A stretch of 64,000 nt of DNA from Collybia mongolica (GCA_013420905.1 JAAXNY010000006.1:744001-808000); one strand, 5' to 3'. Shown: positions 12,701-25,218, counted from the first letter of the stretch. The notes: generated by a model not told the origin, from the letters alone. Translations and numbers: made by a program.

Positions 12701-12774
12701 GTATGTGCTCTGCTGGACGCACGTCCAAAACAGTGTTGACATTGTTCGTTTACAGCACCCAGTTCTTTGTTTGA
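9765..12774 (+). CDS. BNI4/AFR1-like protein phosphatase 1 targeting protein
   Basis: Start chosen at ATG 9765 (ACAATGG context); ATG 9708 is in frame and possible. Exon 1 runs to 12012 (intron 12013-12090), exon 2 to 12700 (intron 12701-12755, GTATGT...TACAG), exon 3 ends at TGA 12772-12774. The N-terminal 250 residues are Gln/Pro/His-rich, followed by Ser/Thr-rich low complexity, then GLKGRLRRALSFNAAQTLREEE, a basic/acidic Lys-rich tract, and a long acidic tract ending in PAKDAEAYNQ. The C-terminus carries KRLAFASNLSVYDTF, YDRRSEPATWSRLTP, LAQRIKEELNSYKMEEMEVH and, after the last intron, SRIHTQFFV. This tail is recalled as the conserved C-terminus of Bni4, Afr1 and YER158C of yeast, which tether Glc7 (PP1), at the bud neck for Bni4. 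KRLAF is an RVxF-like PP1 docking candidate. Family assignment rests on the C-terminus only. Confidence 0.72.
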
Positions 12775-13721
12775 AGGTTTCTCAACGATAGCCTTCTTCA
12801 AGGCTTTTCTTTTTGGATCCATTTTCAACAGCTTTCCCCCCAACAATCAAGTTTTCTTTATATCAGCAAAAATAACATCGACGTCAGTCGTGATCTAGCG
12901 TCCTTATCACCACACAAGCAGCATGGATACCCTTCATATCCTCTGAACCCCCACCTCTCGTTACTGGTTCCATGATTTCAGTATACCCTCCACATGTGTA
13001 ATATCTATTGCACCGATATCGGGTAGGACTGCCGCCCTGTTGCACCCTGCCCTCCCCATTCGTTTGCAAATGACTTGGACGGACATTCAGACATGCAGCC
13101 ATCGGCCAGAACACACACACACACACACACATCCCTGTCTCCCCCCCACCATCCATTCTTATCTGTCTCTGTCTCCCGTATCTTCCTTCCCCCCTCAATG
13201 CAGCTAACCAGTCAAATCAATGTTTAGTATATATCCCCATGCTTTCCGTCCCACAGTCCGGCGTCCCTCTATTTGGCCCACGTATCATGTCCCATTCCTG
13301 TTCTTATTATTTGCTGAGTACATATGGCTCTTCTGTCTGAGATGCAACAACGTGTTCCATATCTTATGGTACTCTGGATAATTGCACCCGACAGAACGGG
13401 AACCTCGGTGACAAGTATCTTATTTTAATGGGTTGGAGTTGGACATTGCAATAATCATAGAATCGAAGTATTTGCCCGAAATCTAGCAGCATAAGACTTT
13501 CCAACACGCCTCCTTTGTTCTCCAGGTGTGGTAAAGATTGTTGAGAACTTATTCCAAATTATGTGAATGCAGCACATGGCTTTGGGCCTTTGGCAGGAAA
13601 TTCCAGTGATGCCAAATTTGTGATTAGATGTTTACTTGTGAAGATGAGATTAGATCATCTCGATACCGGCTCGTTAACCGAAAATACCGAAACGAGATCT
13701 CTCTTCCACTCTACTCGAACG
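12775..13721. other. Intergenic with (AC)n microsatellite
   Basis: No gene seen. Contains an AC dinucleotide repeat of about ten units at 13111-13131, followed by a C-rich tract. Confidence 0.5.
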
Positions 13722-16388
13722 ATGCCAGACCCTACTACTCAATCTAACTATTTACAGATTACCTCAGAGCATGTTACTCTAGACTGGAATCTTGATTTCG
13801 ATGCCAAGGTTGTCTCCGGGTCTGCTGTCCACCACCTTCTCGTCAAAGAGAATGACGTGAAAGAGGTAATGTGAGTGGAGAGTTATGTGTCTATTAGAAA
13901 TTTACCAAAATGCCCGCAGTCTTGACACGGCAGACTTGGATATCAATAATGTTGAGATCGCGGGGAAATCTGCGAGTGTGAGTGATAATCTCTTGCTGTC
14001 ATTGGTGATTTTACTTACTACCATGTTCTAAAAGTTTAGTGTTAAAGCGAAGCATGAAGTAATGGGATCTGCACTTCATATCGAACTGCCTCGCGGACTG
14101 AAGTCAGGAAATTACATTGATGTCAAGGTCACTTACAAGACAACAGAGGCCAGCACAGCCCTTCAGTGGCTCAGCAAAGAGCGAGTATGGTAACCCAAAT
14201 GATGGCTATATATTGACGACGGGTGTAGACAAACGCAGGGGAAGTCATTCCCATACCTATTCAGTCAATGCCAGCCAATTTATGCGCGTGCACTTGCGCC
14301 ATTACAAGGTATTACTGATATTCCGTGGTTCCTGTTGCCTTGACTCATGGTTCGGAAAAGATACCCCTTCAGCAAAGATTGTGAGCAATTCAGATGACTC
14401 ATAAGGATGGCTCAATGTAACCTATGTCACTATAGAAATATTCTGCGAAGGTTACCTCCATCCTACCTGTTCTATTGTCTGCTATCCGTGTATCGCCTTT
14501 ATCTCATGGTCCGGCGCACGACGGCAAAATTATCGGGAGGGATGCCGTCACTTATTCTTATGATCAGGTTAGCAGTCAGTTATGAGCTTGCACTTCATAA
14601 AACTAAAATTTAAAATGTAGCCTGTTCCAATCCCATCATACCTTTTGGCTATTGCGGCGGGAAACGTCCGGTACCGCCCATTCCCACAATTTCAGGACAA
14701 GCAGTGGACGACTGGAATATGGGCTGAGCCCGAAATGATCGACCGTGCGTATTGGGAATTTAGCGAGGATACTGCAAGGTAGGCCACAGGTATCTCTTCT
14801 GTCCCTATTGGTTCTGATAGATTTGTGGTATATAGGTTCCTTGCTGCTGAGGAAGATATTGTGATACCTTATAAATTTGGGGTATACGATCTGCTAGTGC
14901 TCCCACCCTCTTTCCCATATGGAGGCATGGTACGCACCCCATGGTTCCTTCTAGTCTTGATCGAGGATTTACAGCGTTTAGGAAAACGCTTGCATCTCCT
15001 TCCTTACGCCAAGTGAGTTTCTCCTGGCTATTCAAAAGAGGTCATTAACCACGGAGTGTCTCCCGCCAGCCCTTGTAACTGGTGATAGATCACTCGTCGA
15101 TGTTGTCGTACATGAGCTGACTCACTCTTGGTTTGGAAATGGCGTGACGTAGGTTTCTGTAGAATTAGCAATGGACTACGCTGACAGCATCTTCGACCCA
15201 GGCATGCTGAGGCTTCGCATTTCTGGCTTAACGAAGGCTGGACTACGTACATTGAGCGTCTCCTTCAGGAGAAGTTACATACCCCTGCACACCGTGGATT
15301 CTCTTACGTGGTCGGTTCAAAGGCGCTCTACGATTCACTCGCTCAATATCAGAATCGTTCGAAATACCAGAGACTGGTGATAGAATTTGAGGCTGGTGAG
15401 GACCCGGATGATGCATACAGTAGCATTCCATATGAGAAGGGAGCGAATTTTATTCTCCACCTCGGTACGTCTAGCACGTCCTTTTGATCAGCAACGCGGC
15501 CTAAATATGCATAGAGAGAACACTGGGAGGCCTCGATGTATTTCTACCTTACGTGAAGGATTATGTCAACACATTTATTGGCAAAAGCATCACTACGGCT
15601 GAATGGAAGGCCCATCTTTACGGTTATTATGAGAAGCATGGAGGCGCAGAGAAGATCAAAGCATTGGATAGCGTTGATTGGAACGTGAGAGATTATGATT
15701 TTTTCCCCCACAGGGACAGACTGAAAGCTATGGAATTCATAGGCGTGGTTTTACGGTGAAGGTCTTAAACTTCCGGTCGAGATGGAATACGATACGAGCT
15801 TGGCTAAACAGGCTTACGCCCTCGCGGAAAAATGGGACGCTTCGCGTTCCACGGAGGATATTTCTCAATTAGACTTCAAGCAATCTGACCTCAAGGAGTT
15901 GAACTCCAATCAAATCAGTGCGTATCTTATACGCCATCTAGCGATCGTACATTAAATGTTCGTTCATAGTTGTCTTCCTTGAACGGCTTCAATCCTATGA
16001 CCAACTTCCTGGACAGCACGTCAAGCATCTTGGTGACTTGTACGATCTATCTACAACGCCCAATGCCGAACTGCGGCTTCGCTTCTATGAAGTCGCCCTC
16101 AAGGACCCAACATCTTCTGCTGCAAAATCTTTCGTCAGTGAGGCGATTGATTGGGTCGTCGGCGACGATGGAACAGGCATTATTAAGGGACGCATGAAGT
16201 TCTGCAGGCCCGTGTTCAGAGCAGCGTCCAAAGTGGACAAGGACCTCGCTATACGCGTTTTTGGAAAGGCCAAAGAAGGGTTCCACCCTATCGCTCGGAA
16301 GTTGATCGAAAAGGTGGTGTATTACACTATATCTATCTATTCTTTGCTCACACCTCACTCCAACTAGGACCTCGGTCTCTCCCATTAA
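13722..16388 (+). CDS. LAP2: Leukotriene A4 hydrolase-type M1 aminopeptidase
   Basis: A zinc metallo-aminopeptidase/epoxide hydrolase of family M1. Fifteen exons were read by eye: 13722-13870, 13920-13977, 14035-14184, 14239-14308, 14361-14380, 14436-14567, 14621-14778, 14836-14929, 14982-15012, 15070-15148, 15202-15464, 15515-15684, 15743-15917, 15970-16313, 16368-16388. All introns are GT-AG, about 49-58 nt, and every join restores family sequence. Key sites: the substrate loop PYGGMEN is split by an intron after GGM; the zinc site is [14 protein letters not shown]...[12 protein letters not shown] (HExxH plus downstream Glu); the C-terminal helical domain contains [10 protein letters not shown] and ends KDLGLSH. 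Length about 610 residues, normal for the family. It appears intact. It is cytosolic in yeast relatives. An upstream in-frame extension to about 13563 exists but lacks an ATG-based reason to choose it. Confidence 0.95.
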
Positions 16389-16905
16389 CTGATCATATAG
16401 CTACACATGCCAAACGAACCTGTTATCGACGTCAGGCCGTGTATAAGTAAATATTGTAGGAATATGAGGTATTGTCGTGTCTTATCTTTGAGTATGAATA
16501 TTTAGTTAGGGGGATCGTGGTCTGCCGATGCAATACCTAGGCCTCCCGCTCTCTACGTCGACTAATTGGGAATGTTCTGTCGTTATTAAACGGCTACAAG
16601 GTAGAAGTGTTACAAAATTCTCCAGGAGAACACTTTCTTGAGGTGGTATTTGTGCGTTGGTGCCGGCGTCTCCTGGTTCAGCAGACCTCGGAAATTTAGA
16701 GAACGCCCCCGATGTCGCCAGAGCGGTGAAATTGGGCATTGGAAGGATATGCAAGGTTAGAACTCGCAATCAAACATGAAACCAAACGATGAAAGTGACC
16801 ACATCTCCCGCTGCTGACCATTAAAAGGTATCTACAGAGCTAGCGAAATAAAGGGATAGTATGTACAAAGCTTAACAAGTGCAGGAAAAACCCAAACACC
16901 CCCTC
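16389..16905. other. Convergent intergenic region
   Basis: The space between two convergent genes, with no coding signal. It likely contains both polyadenylation regions. Confidence 0.4.
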
Positions 16906-18285
16906 TCACTTGAATCCACCCCAAATATCTCCAAAGGCATCGTCTTTCTTCTGGCTGGTAGTGGTCGAAAACGGCGTGCTGAACAAATCTTGAGCCGGCG
17001 CGGCAGGTGACGCAACAGACCCCCACACGTCATTTGTGTTGAAGATATTCACTTGCTGTTGCTGGAATCCCTGGGTAGAATTGGTGGGGTTACCCCACAG
17101 GTTACCCTGAGCGGGTGGCATGGCAGCAGGAGCTCCGGTCCATCCAGAACTAGCACCCCACGCACCAGCTCCACCGTTCCCGATCATGCTCGTAGGTTGC
17201 TGCATTTGCATGTGCTGTGGCTGCTGGGATTGAACGGTCCCCCATGGCGAAGCCTGGGGAGCGGCGCCTCCAAATTGACCGAAAGCAGGGGCTGTGGCTG
17301 TGGCTGCGGGTGGCGAAGAGAAGAGAGAGAGGATATCTTGCTTCACATCCTTTTTGGGCTGAGTGGTGGAATCACTCGTTGACGATGGAGAGACTGGGGG
17401 TGCGTGGAAGTCAAGGGAGAACAAATCGTTTTCGGGAGCCGGTGGTTGGGTAGGGGGAGGGGTAGGAGCTTGGGCTGTTCCTCGGGTGGCTGCGTTGGGT
17501 TGGCGTTGGGCATTGGTGTAGTTTGAGGAGAGGAGTTGGTGGGTTTGTGGTTGACGTGTGACGGGCGATCGGGTAGAGATACTGCTACTAGGAGCGTGCG
17601 CAGGTCGTGATGCACTAGGTCCTTGGGACGCCTGTTGCTGTGTTGGCTGGGCCGGGGCTATGAACCCCTTGTCCAGGATAGATGGATCTGTGGGTGGTGG
17701 ACCATCAAGTGCCCATCGCCGAGATTCGTACTTTGAGCGCACAAAGGACTCCATTTTACTAGAGAAAATAGTTAATGTCGTAAAGCGAATGCAATATGCC
17801 ACGCCACGTACTGTTCAGGGGGAATATGTCCCGGCTTAAGGTGAGCTTCCCAGTACAGATTCGCCAGATTGTTCCCCCATTTCTGGATCGACTGCAAGGA
17901 GAATAAGCATCACCACTTTCGAGGTCCTGGGTGACTGACCTCCATCTGCTCGGGAGTCCAGACATCGAGATCGACGGATTTTACTTTGCTGATGTGGGTT
18001 CCCATTCCTCGGTGGATACCTGAGCAGCGGATACAAAGGAATACACCACTTTAAGGCAAATCAACACATTGGCTTATGGCAAACGACGGTGGTGCTCACA
18101 TATTCCATGACGCCCACCGTGGATCTATGGGTGTAGTGTAGTCGTGAATTTAATCACATTAGAGCGAGTCAATCGAACGTACCATTACGCTTGCAGTCAG
18201 CGCAGACCTTATTCTCTGGCCTTTTAACGAGCTCGCGGAGTGTCCGAGTGAACTTCTCAGTTGTAGCCTTGTCTTGTCGTGACAT
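16906..18285 (-). CDS. ArfGAP, SMAP/Age2 type
   Basis: Stimulates GTP hydrolysis on Arf GTPases in vesicle coat recycling. Five exons: 18183-18285, 18100-18124 (25 nt), 17940-18048, 17812-17891, 16906-17758. Joined, they give [19 protein letters not shown], then the zinc finger CADC-x16-CIRC in [16 protein letters not shown] and [18 protein letters not shown], including the catalytic arginine of the GIHRGMG motif, then [12 protein letters not shown] and NLYWEAHL. The remainder is a 270-residue low-complexity tail rich in Pro/Gln/Ser/Trp with repeated WG motifs and NDLFSLDFH and [12 protein letters not shown], resembling clathrin or adaptor-binding tails of SMAP proteins. The ATG at 18285 begins the usual N-terminus. 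Intact. Confidence 0.93.
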
Positions 18286-18744
18286 AGTTGGAGGGTGAGG
18301 GGAAGTTGGGTATATTGGTTAATTCTACATACACGACCACAGTTTGATATTTATTTCAACTCCGGAACACGTTGCATTTGCGTTTTACATACACGCTTCA
18401 CATTCTTCGACCCGAAACCCCATCCACAACGCAGAAAAGTCGTTGACACGTTTTATAAGTATCTTGCCGCACACGAGTGATTTTCAGGACTCTGATGGCC
18501 AATCCCGAATTGTGATTATAATTCATTGCGCAATGCTGCTCTTCTCTATTCTTCCTGAGGCGACCCGGAACCAGCAGGAGAAATGTACCATCAACACTAG
18601 TAAAACAGCATCCTAGTCGACTTAGTGGCGAAAGACTTATCATACCACAAACTTGACATCGCAGAAGCCGAGGTTTCAGTCCATGATCATGAGACTGGCT
18701 TACGCGACCGCGCCTTTCTGCTCTCAAGGCCTGATCATAGATCC

Positions 18745-19335
18745 ATGATATCTATAAACTCAATGGTTGTCCTTGGGAAAGATGGGGACCCATACGTGGT
18801 GGAAGAGCGCATCGAAGACACCCACGTTCCCGCCATTCAAGTCTCATCGAGCGTCATCACGCCCCATCTTGCTCTGAAACACATTCGCGAGCGGGATGAT
18901 GACTTGCGCCGAGTGCTCGCAGAAGCAGGGTGCCAGGGAACATGCGTTATGCAGGCGGGCTACGACCTAGAAATGCTAAAGCAGAGTGGGGGAATGCTCC
19001 AAGAAGTCATCGTCACTATCCAGGACAAGTCCATTCCGCAAGCACTGATCCCGGAACTGGCAGATATATTCTTTCCTTTTCCTGGGTCGCTTCGCACAGA
19101 TGGTGGCGCTGGAGTGAGCTATGCCATCCCTATTATGCCGCCACAGGATAGCTCGATGGGGGAAGCCGAGTATTGGGGAGCGGCCACTAGTTTTGGCCTG
19201 TGTACGGGGTATGATGGATGTAATGGCCTACCGGACGGTCGCCCAGCTTTCATCAAGCATGGTGAGTTTGATTTGCACAAAGAATATGGCCATGAAAGGA
19301 AAAAAGCCTGGTGGAGGTTCTGGAAGCGTTCTTAA
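18745..19335 (+). CDS. Hypothetical protein
   Basis: An open frame extends back to about 18604 but the first in-frame ATG is at 18745 (MISINSMVVLGKDGDP), so an unseen upstream exon is possible. The product is soluble and about 196 residues from that ATG. It carries ASSTITP-like stretches, CQGTCVMQAGYDLEMLKQSGG, then Ile/Pro-rich DIFFPFPGSLR, and a basic, Trp-rich end ERKKAWWRFWKRS. I do not recognise the family. Codon use and regular structure argue for a real gene; it sits head to head with the ArfGAP gene (about 460 bp apart). Confidence 0.55.
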   Translation: MISINSMVVLGKDGDPYVVEERIEDTHVPAIQVSSSVITPHLALKHIRERDDDLRRVLAEAGCQGTCVMQAGYDLEMLKQSGGMLQEVIVTIQDKSIPQALIPELADIFFPFPGSLRTDGGAGVSYAIPIMPPQDSSMGEAEYWGAATSFGLCTGYDGCNGLPDGRPAFIKHGEFDLHKEYGHERKKAWWRFWKRS

Positions 19336-19631
19336 CCCCCTCCCCCCCCCCCAAGTTTCGTGGGTAGTACTTCGATCTTGGTACTTACACATACGTACGG
19401 TCATTTCTTCAGAAGATCCTTTCAGTTATAGCCATCGGATGTCAGGTATAGCACGAGGTATTGTGTTATAATGAATCGTATTGTGGTTCGTTACAAGTCT
19501 GACCGACCATGATCATAAGGTATGAGAAACGGCACCGACGGGCCATCGAAGGAACCGTATCCCTGATATTAAATGGAGGGTGGGTTCATTTCTTCTCAGA
19601 CAATGCCTCTACGGGCAAAACATTGCCAGTA
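19336..19631. other. Convergent intergenic region
   Basis: Contains a C-rich tract at about 19338-19352. No gene seen. Confidence 0.35.
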
Positions 19632-21695
19632 TCATCCATGCGAGCCCTTAACGGGATTGGTCTGGTCAGTATTCGCCATTAGAGCAGAGTGACCATGGAC
19701 GTACAAGGCTTCATCTGTAATTTCAGTGTGGTTCTTGACGCGAAGATGGATCATGGGAAGCGCGAAGACAAGGCCACCGGCAAGGAGAGCCCAAGTTGAG
19801 ACAAAGATGTTCATGAATCTGGGAGAGCATGAGCCACCCCATAGTGAAAACGGTAGTGATAAACGTACGGGAGTTTGACCGCATCTGCACGCCAGATTCC
19901 AGCGGCACCTGCAGATTGGAGTGACTTGTCTATTTAAAAGAGCCATGAAGTGAGCCCAGCGCCAAACAACGACAAGGATGGAGACGCACAGAATCCTGCA
20001 AAATGAGCGAGTTTAGCGGGGTCGTTGGACATGGCACCCATGATCCAGTATGCCGTAGTCTGCCACATGGCATCAACGACACCGCAGAAAATGTAGAGGA
20101 AGATCTTTCCCGTATAGCCAGAGTCGAAAATATCCATTCGTTCTGCTTCGATAGGAGCGGAATCTCGGGTATACTCCCTAGAGAAGAAAACAAATAAGAT
20201 GAGTAAAAATGTCTCGGTGATAAGAGGCTTGCGTACCTTTGATAGAAGTAGGCCCAAATGTGGATGAAGAACACGGAGATGAGGAGAATAACCCATCCCG
20301 AGAATGCGCGGACACGGCGAGTGAGTCTCTTCTGATCAAGGATGAAACCAATCGCGAGTGAGCCAAAAATCTGGGCGGTCCAATAAACGAGATTGTTCAG
20401 TGCACGAGCACGGATATTGAACAGTGTTCCATTATAGTCATTGAACTCTGGATAGGATTCGTGTTAGAGAGCGGGAAAAATGCTGAGAAAGTAGGTGCTA
20501 ACGCCATGTGTAGAACCAATTGGAAGCAAAGAACATGGGGAACAACATAATGATCATAGGGTCGGTTTTCAGAGCAATCCAGAGACCAATGGCCTCGGAC
20601 TTCCAAGATGGATGGCGGGGAGTGGTCACTTTCGTGCCATCAGTGCGGATCATCTTGTTCGGGTCGGCCATGATAAGCGGGATTGTTACACCAATGATGG
20701 TGAGCACGAGGAAGCCAATCTGTTACAACGCTGAGTGAGATTCTCTGACAGTTGATGTTTCCACAAACATACATAGGTACCGTTACCGACTGATGCGCAT
20801 CGGGGATGTCAGTGTCGGTCGGAACATAAGTCTTTCTGGGGCTTACCGGAATTCGCCTGGAGTAGTCAATATATGTAGTGATAGCCAAAGCACAAATACT
20901 CACAGTGGATTTAAAATTCTGCCCAAGTGCGACGCAAGCGCCTACGACACCACCAAGATTGAAAATCGACCAGAAAATGCCAATGAATGTGCCCTTTTGG
21001 CCTTCGGTGGGGTATGCCATCATGAGTGATCCCTGTGCGGTCCACAGGAAACCAGCACAGATACCAAGAACGGCACCTGCGGCGATGACAAATCCTCCTG
21101 CACCGGGATGTATGTTTATAGCACTGCAGAAGGTATCATGAGTTATATGATGGAGAGAGTTGAAAGTGAGCTCACAGATACGAGCCGATATACAGAGGAT
21201 ATCCCATGGTTCCCAAAAAAAGTGTTGTGCGAGCGCCGAGTTTGTTGTTTATTGAACTATAGGTGATGTGTAAGGGAAGTGTTGCGACGCAAAAGTACAA
21301 GCATACCCTGCGAAGAATGCAGAAACTGCAAAGGTTGAATAGAGGGCTACGTTGGAGTTTGCGCCCGTAGTATTATCGACTTGTCCTCCGCCACCCAGGC
21401 CATTTAGGGCATTGAAAAGACCTGGATTGCAGAGCGTATCAGAAATAGCCTCTTCATAAGTCAGGGAAACGGAAAACGAACCTGGACACATGAAACACAC
21501 AAAACCAAGGAGAAGGACCTGGAATTCTACCGTTCAACATAAACACGGCATGAAAAGAATCGCGTTCATATTCACCTGGGTAAGAGGGTGGTAGTACATG
21601 CCCTTGAGCCCCCTCGGCCGTTCAAAGACATGTTGGGACTCATTGTCACTGCTTCCGCTATTGTAGCCTATCTCTTTCTCAGCAACGTCAGCCAT
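19632..21695 (-). CDS. UNC93-like major-facilitator membrane protein, copy 1
   Basis: Start at ATG 21693-21695 gives MADVAEKEIGYNSGSSDNE, ending PLTQ before a GTGAAT donor. Further exons read VLLLGFVCFMCPG, then LFNALNGLGGGGQ, then ALYSTFAVSAFFAG, then WTAQGSLMMAYPTEGQKGTF with IFNLGGVVGACVALGQNF, then IIGVTIPLIM, FPMFFASNWFYTW, LNNLVYW, LDQKRLTRRVRAFSGW, YTRDSAPIEAERMDIFDSG, TTAYWIMGAMSNDPAKLAH and FVSTWALLAGGLVFALPM, ending at TGA/TAG 19632-19634. About 480 residues with 10-12 membrane segments. The signature LxGxGAAxLWxxQGxLMxxYP matches UNC-93/DUF895 proteins, whose fungal substrate is unknown. About nine or ten exons; no lesion seen. Paralogous to the gene at 23138-25218. Confidence 0.88.
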
Positions 21696-23137
21696 AGTGG
21701 ACAACGTTTAGATGTGAGGACCTTGAGGTCAGGCAGCAAGTGGGAATGGAATTACTTGTACGCGGGCCGATATAAGTAGTTAAAATCGAAGACGAGTGCT
21801 ATCAAAGTCCCACGGAGGACCATCTGACGCACACGAGTCTGTAACTGTCCACAAGGCGAAGATGGAGATATCAAATCGAGTTCCTCGATAATCGCGCTCT
21901 CCGAGCGTCCACACATGAATTCGGCGGCGGTAAGACGATAAATATGCCTCATTGTTGCATGGTGCGTTCGGATATGTTTAGTCCAGTCAGGCTGGGGACT
22001 GCCCAGGGTGATGTAAAAGTAGAAATCGAATGGAACAAGTGATCGAGGTTCACAAGAAACCCACATGCTACACCTTTCGCGGAGTCAAAAAAAAATCATG
22101 ATTCATCTCCACATCCTCAGCACGCGAGGCCTCTTTCCCCGGTTTCTTCTATGTATGTACCGACATTGACCTCCTTGTTCCTGACACATCGTAAGGGGGT
22201 GACTTTGTCCATTTGACGTTGCCAGCACTGTGTAGTGCGCTCGACGATAGCTTTCAAATCTGTGAAATACTCGTTTCTTTACCAAGCATGTTGTAAGTCT
22301 TCGCAAGATTTACTTCCATACATATGCTAGCTTGTCCACACTTGTTCTTTGGCACATGAGACCTTGAGGAGGGAGAGTCTTGGGGTTGGTGCGCATGCGG
22401 GGCAGCCGCCTGGAACCATTCGGACCACTCTGGCGTTCCCGCCCTAGGACGAACAGCTCTCACGAAATTTTAGGCGCGATTGCATCACACGAAGGCTTCT
22501 TGCCTCCGGTTTTATTCCCCATCTGCAAACGCTCTGCAAAAAGAATCACCGACTCGGTGGCTCCTGAGTTTATCTCATTTTGACTTACCCTATTACCGTG
22601 ATATCCTTCCATGTGTTGACATCTCATATGACCAGGCACAGTGCGTGTTGTTGAGTGACCGCCCATTCTCTTCACATCGAGTCAGCCACAGCCTCATGGC
22701 GGGTCATGCTGTCCTTACGGTCATCCCCGCGTCGAAAGTGGTCATCATGGGTCCCTTCAAGTTCAATAACCACGGGAGTATGCATCCGTACCCAAATATA
22801 AATATCTCTTAGTGGCTTGCAATACACGACCGAGACACCCAGAAGTTTGACTCTGATGATGGAATTGGGGATCGATATCTCATTTTTATCACAATCGCCT
22901 CCCTCATGCCCGATACCTTAACCTTCTCGCTATCATTTAAACTTTATTCTGAAGATCTATCTGATATGTCCATCAAATAAGCCCTGCTGGAGAAATCAAG
23001 ACTTGGTGTATATATATATATGCATAGATAAATAAAAATACAAGTATGATAGATCTCACAATAAGAATCAGTGGTTTGAGCGTCCTCGACGCATTTCTCG
23101 TTTTTCTGCGTCATCTAAGCCGTGGACGCGACCCCGA
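21696..23137. other. Intergenic between tandem UNC93 paralogues
   Basis: 1.4 kb without a supported gene. A short (TA)n tract lies at about 23011-23020. Confidence 0.4.
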
Positions 23138-25218
23138 TCATCCATTCTCGCTCTGAGAATTGCACGACCAGCGATGAGTCAATAATTCACTACCTTTGAT
23201 AGGCGGTACGTACAGTGTTTCATCCAGATACTCTGTATGATTGGTTACACGCATGTAGATCATCGGCAATGCGAATACAAGGCCTGCAACTAGTAGGATC
23301 CACGTAGATAAGAAGACGTTCATGAAGCTAAAGACTGAATCAGTGCTACGCAAGAAGAATTTGTAAGCATGAACATACGGAATCTTGACGGCGTCGGCGC
23401 GCCAAACGCCTGCGCCGCCAGCAGATTGGAGGGATTTATCTACATCCTTGTTAGTATGAAAAGTATGAAAAGCAAAGATAGGTAGATGAAAGGCTCACAG
23501 AATCCGGTAAAATGCGCTAACTTCGCAGGGTCGTTAGACATGGCGCCCATGATCCAATACGCTGTTGTCTGCCACATCGCATCGAGCAGGCCACAGAAAA
23601 TGTATAACCAGATTTTTGCGACATAGCCATGGTCAAAGATATCCATTTTTTCTGCATCGGGAGGGATGGACTCTCTTGTATAATCCCTAGATCGTGCATT
23701 AGAGTCAAGCTGGAAACATTTGGCGCATGACGAACTTTTGGTAGAAATACGCCCAAACATGGACCACAAAGACCATGCCGAGGAGGATAATCCATCCTGC
23801 GAACGCGCGCTTCCGGCGCGTTATACTGTGTTGATCGAGTAAAAATCCTATCGAGATAGAGCCCAAGATTTGGGCCATCCAGTATACAAGGTTGTTCAGG
23901 GACCGCGCACGGATATTAAACAACGCATTATTATACTCATTGAATTCTGAAATGACAGACGGGTTAGTAGGGTTGTTGCAGGGTTCTTTGAATTACCAAC
24001 GCCATGTGTAAAACCAGTTTGAAGCGAAGAACATAGGGAAAAGCAGGAAAATCAACGGATCCGTTTTGAGAGTGATCCATAGTCCCCATATCTCAACCTT
24101 CCATGATGGGTGTCGCGGAGCCGTGACCTTGGTTCCGTCGGTGCGAATCATTTTGTTAGGGTTTACCATTAATAAGGGGATCGTGACGCCAATGAGGGTC
24201 AAAACCAGAAATCCGATCTAAGCTCCAAGCAAGTTGAATGAACTTGTTCAGTCCAGGTTAGAAATGAAAAAAAAAATTACATATGTGCCATTCCCAACTG
24301 TGAAAGACGGAAATTTGGTGTTTGTATTTTTATTCAAGTTTCCTTAGCTCACCAGAATTCGCCTAACGAGAGAGCATATAAGTGTGCAAGGTTTTGGGGA
24401 TTTTTCGTAAAGCCACACCTTGGAGTGGAAATTTTGCCCCAGTGATACCGAAGCGCCTACAACTGCGCCAAGATTGAAGATAGCCCAGAATACGCCGATA
24501 AATTTTCCTTTCTGATCCTCGGTGGGGTATGCGAGCATCAATGATCCTTGCGCAGTCCACAGGAGACCTGCACAAACTCCGAGGACGGCCCCGGCTGCAA
24601 TAACGAAAGCGCCCGCTCCGGGATGAATGTTCATTGCTCTGAAATCGGACGTTAGCGATAGCAATTAGAGTCCCCAAAGATTAAAAGGCATACAGGAACG
24701 ATCCAATGTATAGAGCATAGCCGGTGCTTCCGAGGAGAAGCGTGAGCCGAGCCCCAATCTTGTTAGTGACTGACCTAAACGAGCGGGTAAGTATTAACGC
24801 CGGGTATTGGGTAACGACCTTAGTCTGTTTCATTTACCCCGAGAAGAAGGCGCCAGCGGCAAATGTAGAATACAGGGCAGTATTTGCGTTTGCGCTCGTC
24901 GTCGAGTCCACTTGTCCCCCAGCCCCCAGACCATTCAATGCGTTAAAAAGCCCTGTGACCCATCAGCTTGTGATATATGACTCGTGAGAGATTAATTTAC
25001 CTGGGCACATAAAACAAACAAAGCCGAGCATGATGACCTGGGCATGGTGACAGATAAGTGGACGACCTTGAGGAATGTTTGAATGTGCTGACCTGCGTGA
25101 GGGGGTGGCTATAGGCGCCTTTGAACCCGGTTGGTCGCTCGAATACAGGCTCATTGATACCATCTTCACTGGTCGAGCTCCCGCTGTCGCGGTAGACCTT
25201 TACAGTCGCCTCCTCCAT
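23138..25218 (-). CDS. UNC93-like major-facilitator membrane protein, copy 2
   Basis: Start at ATG 25216-25218 (MEEATVKVYRDSGSSTSEDG, then FERPTGFKGAYSHPLTQ), exactly matching the layout of copy 1. Recognised exon content in order: GFVCFMCPG, FNALNGLGAGGQ, STFAAGAFFSG-like text, INIHPGAGAFVIAAGAVLGV, LLWTAQGSLMLAYPTEDQKG, FIGVFWAIFNLGAVVGASV, IGVTIPLLMVNPNKMIRTDG, FPMFFASNWFYTWRW, SLNNLVYWMAQILGSI, LDQHSITRRKRAFAGW, YTRESIPPDAEKMDIFDHG, YWIMGAMSNDPAKLAHF, FLSTWILLVAGLVFALPM, and a C-terminus HTEYLDETLYVPPIKG that differs from copy 1. About 75% identical to copy 1 by eye. Same strand, tail-to-head, so a tandem duplication. Intact as far as seen. Confidence 0.87.
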
